From Azonexus sp. R2A61 (GTDB lineage Bacteria > Pseudomonadota > Gammaproteobacteria > Burkholderiales > Rhodocyclaceae): a DNA stretch of 64,000 nucleotides. The stretch covers positions 909,587 to 973,586 of the forward strand of contig NZ_JACBFO010000002.1 of NCBI RefSeq assembly GCF_021401135.1. The letters run 5' to 3'. Positions 57,548 to 64,000 of this stretch are shown piece by piece; the first letter of the stretch is position 1; each line of letters begins with the position of its first letter. The notes under the pieces are model-generated. The model was not told where the DNA came from, ran no database searches, and saw only the letters and a program-made list of their open reading frames with translations. The position numbers were made by a program, and so were the translations under genes.

Positions 57548-58060
57548 ATGGGCGTCATTTTCGCCAAGACCCCGAAGGGGCAGGTCGAGGTCGCCGCGCG
57601 ATCCGGAGGGCTGACACCCCGGCAGCGGCGCGTCCTGATCATGGTCGACGGCCGACGGACGGTCGAACAACTGCGCGAGATGCTGCAGACCGATGACCTT
57701 CAGCACACCCTGGGCCTGCTCGAGGAAAGCGGTTTCATCGAGATCGCCGGCCTCACCGACGAAGCGGGAAGGCATCACCCGCCACCGGATACGCCCCTGC
57801 CGGCAATCACCGCCTTCCGCCCGGCACCAGCGCCGGCGAACGAGAAGGAGCTGGAAATGGCGCGCAACTTCATCCAGAACACGCTGAAGACCTTCTGCGG
57901 CCCCTATGCGCATCTGCACATCGTGGAGGCCGCCTACGCAGCCAAAACCCACGACGAATTGCGCCAGCAGTTCGATCCCTGGTTCCACGCCATCGTCCAG
58001 ACCCGCGAAGGACGACGGCGTGCGGAGGAGTTGCGCGGGCTGCTGCTCAAGGTCATCTGA
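57548..58060 (+). CDS. Conserved hypothetical, winged-helix-like N-terminus
   Basis: A 170-aa protein not assigned to a named family. Residues 20-70 (LTPRQRRVLIMVDGRRTVEQL, then LLEESGFIEIAG) look like a winged helix similar to the N-terminus of betaproteobacterial proteins that pair a helix-turn-helix with a helical tail. A Pro-rich linker (about 78-95) leads to a helical C-terminal domain with FIQNTLKTFCGPYAHLH. A TACAAT box (57508-57513) lies upstream and follows the panD terminator, so it is probably its own unit. It converges on the NYN gene. Function unknown. Confidence 0.65.
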   Translation: MGVIFAKTPKGQVEVAARSGGLTPRQRRVLIMVDGRRTVEQLREMLQTDDLQHTLGLLEESGFIEIAGLTDEAGRHHPPPDTPLPAITAFRPAPAPANEKELEMARNFIQNTLKTFCGPYAHLHIVEAAYAAKTHDELRQQFDPWFHAIVQTREGRRRAEELRGLLLKVI

Positions 58061-58081
58061 GCACGCCCGGCACGCCAACGA

Positions 58082-59338
58082 TCAGTCGGCGGCTTCCTTC
58101 TTCTTGGGCTTGCGCGGCCGGGCAGGCGCCCGCTTGGCTTTCTTCGGCTCGGCATCGTCGCCAGCCGATACGGCCGGCGTGGTATCCGCCAGCGCTGCAG
58201 GCGGTACGTCGGTAGCGGTTTCGGCGACGACCGGCGCGTCGCCACCCTTGCGCGGTCGACGGCCGCCTCGACGCTTTTTCTCGCCGGCCGGCAGTGCTTC
58301 TGCTGCGCTTTCCGGGGCTGGTGCCACGACGACCGCCTGGGCATCGACAGGCGCTTCCGGCTCGCCGGCAACCGGGACCGACTCGATGGTCGGCGCATCG
58401 GCATCGCGCCGGTTACGCCGGCCAGCGCGACGCCGGGCCGGCTTTTCGTCTTTTGCTTCAGCCGCGTCGACGACCGGCGCTTCCGGCAAACCGGACGCCT
58501 CGCCGACCCCGGTTTCGACCTCGGTTGCTCTGGCCACGGCGCGGGTCACGAAAGTGCCCGATTTCTCGTCGCGACCAACCGCCAGCAAGCCGCGGCTGGC
58601 AGCCTCTTCGAGCAGGTTGCCGAAGGTGCGGAAGCCGAAGTAGTTTTCGTTGAACCCCGGGTTGCGCCGTTTGACCACTTCCTTGAGTACCGAAGCCCAG
58701 GTGCGCTCCGCCTCGCCGCGGTCGGCCATCAGATCGGCAAAAGTCGCCGACACCAGTTCGACCGCTTTCTGCTTGCGCTCTTCCATCTTCTCGCGACGCT
58801 TGGCCTCCTCTTCCGGCGAACGTTTTTCGCGCTCGCGCCGCTCGGACGAACGCGACGACTCGCGGTCGCGCACCAGATCGTCGTAATAGATGAATTCATC
58901 GCAATTGGTCACCAGCAGGTCGGAACACGACTGTTTGACGCCGACGCCGATCACCCGCTTGGCGTTCTCGCGCAGCTTGGAAACCAGCGGCGAGAAATCG
59001 GAATCGCCGGAGATGATCACGAAGGTGTCGACGTGCGACTTGGTGTAGCAAAGGTCCAGCGCATCGACGACCATCCGGATGTCGGCCGAATTCTTGCCCG
59101 ATTGGCGGACGTGCGGGATTTCGATCAATTCGAAATTCGCCTCGTGCATGGCCGCCTTGAAACCGCGGTAACGTTCCCAGTCGCAATAGGCCTTCTTGAC
59201 GACAATGCTGCCCTTGGCCAGCAGACGTTCCAGCACCGGACGGATATCGAATTTCTCGTATTGCGCGTCGCGCACGCCCAGCGCGATATTCTCGAAATCG
59301 CAGAACAGCGCCATGCTGGCGGTTTCATTGGCAGCCAT
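58082..59338 (-). CDS. NYN-domain (LabA/DUF88-like) putative RNase with OST-HTH domain
   Basis: A 418-aa protein. Residues 8-160 form a PIN-like NYN domain: LFCDFENIALG with the first metal-binding Asp, NSADIRMVVDAL near 86, IISGDSDFSPLV near 110 and the GVGVKQSCS strand. A charged coiled-coil region (about 165-205) is followed by an OST-HTH/LOTUS-like domain (about 205-275, NPGFNENYFGFRTFGNLLEEA). The last 130 residues are a low-complexity Ala/Pro/Lys/Arg-rich tail likely to bind nucleic acid. Bacterial members are predicted RNases. The start at 59338 follows AAGGTG. Confidence 0.85.
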   Translation of the reverse strand: MAANETASMALFCDFENIALGVRDAQYEKFDIRPVLERLLAKGSIVVKKAYCDWERYRGFKAAMHEANFELIEIPHVRQSGKNSADIRMVVDALDLCYTKSHVDTFVIISGDSDFSPLVSKLRENAKRVIGVGVKQSCSDLLVTNCDEFIYYDDLVRDRESSRSSERREREKRSPEEEAKRREKMEERKQKAVELVSATFADLMADRGEAERTWASVLKEVVKRRNPGFNENYFGFRTFGNLLEEAASRGLLAVGRDEKSGTFVTRAVARATEVETGVGEASGLPEAPVVDAAEAKDEKPARRRAGRRNRRDADAPTIESVPVAGEPEAPVDAQAVVVAPAPESAAEALPAGEKKRRGGRRPRKGGDAPVVAETATDVPPAALADTTPAVSAGDDAEPKKAKRAPARPRKPKKKEAAD

Positions 59339-59458
59339 GTAACACCTTGAATTTGAACAAGGCGGCAGTATACCGCCTGCGCTACGGCGAAAGCGGTATT
59401 GCATCGCCGGAGGGCCCCTGCGACGATGCCGCCATCTTCCTTATTCCCGAGTCCGACC

Positions 59459-60145
59459 ATGTCCGGCAATCTCCTGAACATCCCCGCCCTGCTCGGCCGG
59501 CTGCCGCTGTTTTCCAGCCTGACCCCCGAAGAAGTCGCGCGCATCGCGGCCGGCACCCGGGAACAGCATGCGGCACGCGGCGACATCCTGTTCCACAAAG
59601 GCGATCCGAATCTCGGTTTTCACCTGTTGCTGACCGGCCAGGTGAAACTGGCCTTCATGTCGGCCCAGGGCAACGAGAAGGTGGTCGAGATCATCCGCCC
59701 CGGCCAGAGTTTCGGCGAGGCGATCATGTTCATGGAAACGCCTTACATCGTTTATGCCCAGGCGCTGGACGATGCGCATCTGCTACATGTCGCAAAATCG
59801 GCCGTTTTCGCCGAACTCGACCGCGACCCGAAACTGGCTCGCAAGATGCTGGCCAGCATGGCGGTGCGCCTGCACCAGTTGATGGCCGATCTGGAAGCCA
59901 ATTCGCTGCATTCCGGCAAGGAACGCATCGTCAGCTATCTGCTGCGCGATCTGCCACCGGAACAGACCGGTGCGGCCCGCGTTCAACTGGAAACCACCAA
60001 GGGCGTCGTGGCCTCGCGCTTGAACCTGACGCAGGAGCATTTCTCGCGCATCCTGCACGAACTGGTCGTCGCCGGCCTGATCGAGGTACGCGGCCGACGC
60101 ATCGAGATTCCTGCGGTCGACCGGCTACGCGCACTGATTTCCTGA
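59459..60145 (+). CDS. Crp/Fnr-family transcription regulator
   Basis: A 228-aa regulator with an N-terminal cyclic-nucleotide-type sensor domain (about 10-125, GDILFHKGDPNLGFHLLLTG and PGQSFGEAIMF), a dimerisation helix and a C-terminal helix-turn-helix near residue 175-195 (VVASRLNLTQEHFSRILHEL). It has no cysteine at all, so it is not an oxygen-sensing Fe-S FNR; a DNR-type NO/heme sensor or a nucleotide sensor remains possible. The start at 59459 opens MSGNLLNIPALLGRLPLF. It lies divergent from the NYN gene and converges on the RTX gene across a shared terminator. Its tail PAVDRLRALIS is encoded over a TGCGGTCGAC copy. Confidence 0.88.
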   Translation: MSGNLLNIPALLGRLPLFSSLTPEEVARIAAGTREQHAARGDILFHKGDPNLGFHLLLTGQVKLAFMSAQGNEKVVEIIRPGQSFGEAIMFMETPYIVYAQALDDAHLLHVAKSAVFAELDRDPKLARKMLASMAVRLHQLMADLEANSLHSGKERIVSYLLRDLPPEQTGAARVQLETTKGVVASRLNLTQEHFSRILHELVVAGLIEVRGRRIEIPAVDRLRALIS

Positions 60146-60162
60146 ACGCGGTGATGAAATAA

Positions 60163-60192
60163 AAAAGGGGCGAATCGAAATTCGCCCCTTTT
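60163..60192. terminator. Bidirectional terminator between the Crp/Fnr and RTX genes
   Basis: AAAAGGGGCGAAT (60163-60175) pairs with ATTCGCCCCTTTT (60180-60192) around a 4-base loop. The A-run on one side and T-run on the other allow termination from both strands, as needed for the two converging genes. Confidence 0.92.
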
Positions 60193-60211
60193 GCTTCGTC
60201 GACCGCAGGAA

Positions 60212-63200
60212 TCAGTCGGTGATCAGCTTGCCTTGGTTCAGCAGGTTCTGGATCACTTGCTGGTCCGTCGTGCTGGAACCCACCAGATTCACCCCCTGCA
60301 GGACGATCTGCTGCACGTCGTTGCTGCTGACGTTGCTCGGCAGGCCACCGGCGGCATTGTTGTTGCTGAATGCGCCGTTGGTGCTGACGTAGATCGTCGT
60401 GTTACCGCCCGAGTACTGGAAGTGCAGGTAGTTGTCGAGAGCATCGGCCGTGGTTGCCGAGCTCGACAGCAGATCCCGCAGATCCAGACGATCGCCACCG
60501 CTGGCGTAGGCCGCCGTATCGAAGTCGGTGATCGTATCGATCGCCGGCGATGCGGTCGTGCCGGCATCGGCCAGCGTCCAGGCAAAGGTATCGGAACCGG
60601 CACCACCGGTGAGCGTGTCGTTGCCGGCACCGCCCCACAGGATGTCGTTGCCGTCACCGCCGACCAGAAGGTCATTACCGGCACCACCGCTGAGCAGGTC
60701 ATTGCCGGCGCCACCGTAGAGCTTGTCGTCGCCGGCACCGCCCGAGATGATGTCGTTGCCGTCGTTGCCGTAGATGGTGTCATTGCCGGCCAGGCCGTTG
60801 ATGATGTCGTCACCGGCAGTACCGTTCAGCGTGTCGGCAGCAGAGGTTCCGTTGATTTCACCGCCGGCGTAGCGGGAAACGTTCATCGTCAGCTGACCGC
60901 TGGCACTGTCACCGTCGTTATCGACCAGCGTGAAGCCGATCACTTCCTGCGCCGTACCCGTCATGCTGGCCGACGGACGGTAGGAGTAATCACCGGTATC
61001 CATATCGACAACGAAAGTACCACCCAGCTCGGTCGTGATCGTCAGCGTATGCGTCGCCGCATCCCAGGTATGGGTGTTCGTCGCACCGCTATCGTTGGTT
61101 ACTGCGATCGTGTTGTTCGCAACGTTCCAGGCATAGGTGCTGCGGTCGCCCAGGGCGCCGATCGAAACCACGCTGAGATGCCCACCATCGGCACCAACCG
61201 CACCCGGCGTGGCACCGGTCAGCAGATTCCCGGAGGTGCTCGGAATCGCCGTTGCCTGGAGCACGGACGACAGGTTGTTCTCGTTGAGCACCTGAATGGC
61301 GTTGGTGTTCGTCCCGGTAATGCCGTTGTAGGCAATCGGGTCGATCAGCGCCATTGCCGAAGTGCTGATGCCGGAACCGACACCGATGGCCACCGAGTTG
61401 ATGCCGTTGGCCGTCAGGAAGTTCTTCCAGAGCGTTTCTTCGGCAGCGTTGATGCCGCTGTCGCTGGAGCTATCCACATTGTTCAGCGCAGTGCTGTTGC
61501 CATCGCCCCGGTTCGGCGCACCGTCGGTGAGGAAGTAAGCCACGTTCTGCAGCGTCCCGCCCGGCGGCACCGTCGTCAGCTTGCCTTCATTGCTCCACGA
61601 AGCGATGGCCTGAGCCAGCGCGGCATCGTAGTTGGTGTTGCCAGTGGCCGCGACCGCGTTGATCAATGCGATGGCATCCTGAGCCGTCACCCAGACCGGG
61701 CTGCTGCTGCTCGCCGTACTGGAGAAGGTCACCAGCTGGACCATGACCTCGCCATAGCTATCGTAGGTGTTGATCAGGTTGACCAGCGCTGCCTTGGCCA
61801 GGGTCAAGCGGGTTCCGGCCATGCTGCCCGAGTTGTCCAGAACAATCATCACGTTGGTGTTCTGGGTCACGGCGACATCCTGGATCAACGTGCCGGCGAT
61901 CGGCGCATCGTCCTCGACCACTACGCTCAGCATGGCAGTGTTGCTGCTGCTGCCATTGCTGACGGTCACCGGAATGTCGAAGCGCAGGGTGTCTTCGCTG
62001 CCCGACACCGGATGATCGACCGGCCCCTTCAGCGTCACCGTGTAATGACCATCGGTATCCACGGTGATGGAGATGATCTCCTTGCCACCGGCAGAACCGG
62101 TCAACGAGCTGGTACCGACACCGCTCCAGGTGACGGGTTGGCCGCCCGAGGTGAGTACGGCACCCACGGGACTGCCGGCCAACGCACCGATCACGGTCGG
62201 CGAAGCCAGCGAGACGCTGTTGATCGCCGTGCCGACATCGAGTGTTCCGCTGTAAACCGTAGCATTGGTGGTATCGGACGTACCGCTCGCATCCTGGATA
62301 CCATGCGCGAGGCCTTCTTCCGAAACAACCGCGACCTCGGCAGCAATCGACAGGGCAACCGCAGAGCCCGTGCCGACCTCGGTATCCGCACCATCCTTCG
62401 CCGTAGCCGTAACAACGACTTGCAGCGGATCAGGGGTTCCGGCCGGCACCGACATGGTCAGGCCGGTGATGGTGACGGCCTTGGTGACCGGATCGACTTG
62501 AACGGCATACGAACCGCCACCGCTCTGCAGCGGCAAAGTCCAGGTCCCATCGGGATTCTGCGTCCCATTGGACAGCGTTACCCCTGCCGGTACGGAAACC
62601 GTGATGGAGGCAATCTCTTCCGAATAGTCGATATCGCTCGGCGAAGCGGTAATCGTCACCGGATAGGTCTTGCCGGTTTCGTAAGTGATCGAATGAACCA
62701 GATAGTCGTCACCGGCGTTCGGCGCCGTGAATTCAATCCGGCTAATTAACTCACCATTGGCAGAAACAGCAGTGAAGGGGGCATCGATGATGTCTGTCAC
62801 ACCCTTAACCGTCCCGGTTCCAATAACGTTGCCTTGCGCATCATAAAGGACATACTGCGCCCGCTCGGCAGCGGCCAACCAGGAGAACTGGATGGTTGCG
62901 CTGGCCACAGGGTCATCGAAGGTCACCGCCAGTTTTTCGGATTGCGAACCCCGGCGACCGATTTCCGCATTGGCGGCGCCACCATCGGCATCGCCAACCA
63001 CACCGAAGCCGCTGACCTGGGTGGAGGGTCCGCTTTGAACCACGCTCACCGTGCCGTCGGTGCCGTTAAGGTTGTATGCGGTAACGGTATATCCCTGCCC
63101 CGACGCCAAAGCGTTCGTATTGTTGATCACCGTGGTATTCACGACCGGATCGCCGATCGCCACCGTAACGACCGGCACATCGGCAACCGGCGTGACATTG

Positions 63201-64000
63201 ATGTTCAGCGTCGACACATCGGTACTCACCCCGTTGCTCACCACATAGGTCACCGTCGGGACCGGGCCGCTGTAATCGTGGTATGGGCTGAAGGAGTAAT
63301 CGCCGTTTGCCTGAACGGTCAGCGTACCCTTGCCGGCAATCAGCACCGAAGAGCCATCGGCCAGATGAGTCTGGCTATCGCCAGCCACGGTAAACGACAC
63401 GACATGAGCAGAGCCGACCGACGTCTGGCTGTTGGTCAGCAAATTGCCACCCAGCAGATCCGTATCCTCCAGGGTCGTTACTGACTCGTTACCGTCGGCA
63501 ATGTCGTTGTCCAGGATCGTACCGATACCCGTCACCGGCGTCGCGTTCTGTGCCGTTCCCGCCGTCAGCTGGATGGTTTCAGTCGATTCCAGCTCGCTGT
63601 CGTCGATCGTCGGCACACGCACCGTGAATGTCGTCGCATTCGCCGGAACATTCACGCTGAAACTACCGTCGGCACCGATCGTCACCGGCACGAAATTCAC
63701 ACCGTCGAACGAGACCTCCACCGGCGTTCCCGTGTCCGTCCCCAACGTCGCATCACGATCCGTCGGGTCCGCCGTGTTCCCAAGGTTCAGCGTCACCGTC
63801 GTCGGGAATTCGCTCTTGTTGCTCAGCGTCACCACGAAGTCCAGGTTGTTGCCTTCCGTTTCCCTCGGATCCGACACATCCGTCACCGTCGGACGGTCGT
63901 CCACCGGCGGCGTCGGCGGCGTCGTCGGCGGCGTCACCGGCGGCGGCACCGACGTGCCGTCGTCAACAATCGTCCCAACACCAACGTCCGTCCCGCGCAC
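60212..64000 (-). CDS. Giant RTX adhesin, C-terminal 1,262 residues (5' end outside window)
   Basis: The frame is open to the right edge, so the N-terminus is missing. From the edge inward: the end of a Calx-beta-like repeat, a Pro/Thr linker, another Calx-beta-like domain (about residues 35-175), a VCBS or cadherin-like domain (about 180-285), several Ig-like beta domains, and a von Willebrand A domain with MIDAS sequence DNSGSMAG near 720. Then come about eight RTX calcium-binding repeats of the GGAGNDxLxGG kind (60,590-60,830) and a type I secretion C-terminal domain (DTFAWTLADAG, then the last 120 residues). This architecture fits LapA/BapA-type biofilm adhesins. Secretion genes are not in the window. 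Confidence 0.9.
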   Translation of the reverse strand: MRGTDVGVGTIVDDGTSVPPPVTPPTTPPTPPVDDRPTVTDVSDPRETEGNNLDFVVTLSNKSEFPTTVTLNLGNTADPTDRDATLGTDTGTPVEVSFDGVNFVPVTIGADGSFSVNVPANATTFTVRVPTIDDSELESTETIQLTAGTAQNATPVTGIGTILDNDIADGNESVTTLEDTDLLGGNLLTNSQTSVGSAHVVSFTVAGDSQTHLADGSSVLIAGKGTLTVQANGDYSFSPYHDYSGPVPTVTYVVSNGVSTDVSTLNINVTPVADVPVVTVAIGDPVVNTTVINNTNALASGQGYTVTAYNLNGTDGTVSVVQSGPSTQVSGFGVVGDADGGAANAEIGRRGSQSEKLAVTFDDPVASATIQFSWLAAAERAQYVLYDAQGNVIGTGTVKGVTDIIDAPFTAVSANGELISRIEFTAPNAGDDYLVHSITYETGKTYPVTITASPSDIDYSEEIASITVSVPAGVTLSNGTQNPDGTWTLPLQSGGGSYAVQVDPVTKAVTITGLTMSVPAGTPDPLQVVVTATAKDGADTEVGTGSAVALSIAAEVAVVSEEGLAHGIQDASGTSDTTNATVYSGTLDVGTAINSVSLASPTVIGALAGSPVGAVLTSGGQPVTWSGVGTSSLTGSAGGKEIISITVDTDGHYTVTLKGPVDHPVSGSEDTLRFDIPVTVSNGSSSNTAMLSVVVEDDAPIAGTLIQDVAVTQNTNVMIVLDNSGSMAGTRLTLAKAALVNLINTYDSYGEVMVQLVTFSSTASSSSPVWVTAQDAIALINAVAATGNTNYDAALAQAIASWSNEGKLTTVPPGGTLQNVAYFLTDGAPNRGDGNSTALNNVDSSSDSGINAAEETLWKNFLTANGINSVAIGVGSGISTSAMALIDPIAYNGITGTNTNAIQVLNENNLSSVLQATAIPSTSGNLLTGATPGAVGADGGHLSVVSIGALGDRSTYAWNVANNTIAVTNDSGATNTHTWDAATHTLTITTELGGTFVVDMDTGDYSYRPSASMTGTAQEVIGFTLVDNDGDSASGQLTMNVSRYAGGEINGTSAADTLNGTAGDDIINGLAGNDTIYGNDGNDIISGGAGDDKLYGGAGNDLLSGGAGNDLLVGGDGNDILWGGAGNDTLTGGAGSDTFAWTLADAGTTASPAIDTITDFDTAAYASGGDRLDLRDLLSSSATTADALDNYLHFQYSGGNTTIYVSTNGAFSNNNAAGGLPSNVSSNDVQQIVLQGVNLVGSSTTDQQVIQNLLNQGKLITD

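Noticed and set aside
60590..60830. Regular short repeats suggestive of a CRISPR array
   Set aside because: The repeats are in frame, 27 bases long and encode GGAGNDxLxGG nonapeptides; there are no unique spacers.
60191..62749. An 852-codon rightward frame opposite the RTX gene
   Set aside because: The Val/Ala/Gly/Asp-rich translation reflects the complement of repetitive RTX and Ig-like coding DNA.

Overview
The window reads as one chromosomal segment of a GC-rich betaproteobacterium. The combination of a complete sox cluster, flavocytochrome c, cytochrome c4, a rstAB-like pair, a cre locus and the housekeeping gene order (dut-coaBC/radC-rpmB-rpmG; tyrS-terC-hda-pcnB-folK-panBCD) fits Rhodocyclales, close to Dechloromonas or Azonexus. 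That placement is inference from family resemblance, not from a search. Coding density is very high, genes often overlap by 1-17 bases, and no tRNA, rRNA, CRISPR array or intact insertion sequence was seen.

Region 1 (1-11,015) is a sulfur-oxidation island. A leftward unit runs ArsR regulator-soxC-soxD-soxY-soxZ-soxA-soxX-soxB-rhodanese and then an exported SQR-like flavoprotein that is cut by the left edge and probably has its own promoter. A divergent unit encodes a small cytochrome c and FccB, followed by a convergent cytochrome c4 gene. Together these supply a full periplasmic thiosulfate pathway (SoxXA, SoxYZ, SoxB, SoxCD), sulfide oxidation (FccB and possibly the SQR-like protein) and c-type electron carriers. 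The 190-base divergent gap holds overlapping promoters and a candidate operator.

Region 2 (11,091-25,258) is housekeeping plus signalling: dut, coaBC, radC, rpmB, rpmG, dsbB, a PAS-GGDEF-EAL protein with a coupled 73-aa ORF, rstAB-like genes, a cluster of tiny ORFs at 19.3-19.6 kb, then a leftward run of DedA, lipoprotein, purN, DUF3108, RsmB-type methyltransferase and MscS.

Region 3 (25,302-39,691) carries mutL, an 835-base non-coding stretch built of repeats, a PBP7-like peptidase, a membrane GGDEF-EAL protein, miaA, an unusual response regulator, an RND pump with its adaptor, an RlpA-like protein and purM.

Region 4 (39,836-49,716) is a cre locus. creB and creC are separated from creD by a 1,141-aa hybrid histidine kinase of visibly different base composition, while creD keeps a perfect TTCAC-N6-TTCAC CreB box. 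creD overlaps a membrane-anchored NagZ-like glycosidase, and a convergent PAS kinase follows. The context points to envelope or peptidoglycan stress sensing.

Region 5 (49,967-60,145) holds tyrS, terC, hda, a HAD phosphatase, pcnB, folK, panB, panC, panD, a conserved hypothetical, a NYN-domain protein and a Crp/Fnr regulator. The window ends inside a giant leftward RTX adhesin gene with Calx-beta-like and von Willebrand A domains (60,212 to beyond 64,000).

Two genome-scale signals stand out. One is a strongly over-represented palindrome, CTGCGGTCGACCGCAG or half of it, at 17 or more sites in gaps, linkers and protein tails. The other is a roughly 220-base inverted repeat pair downstream of mutL.
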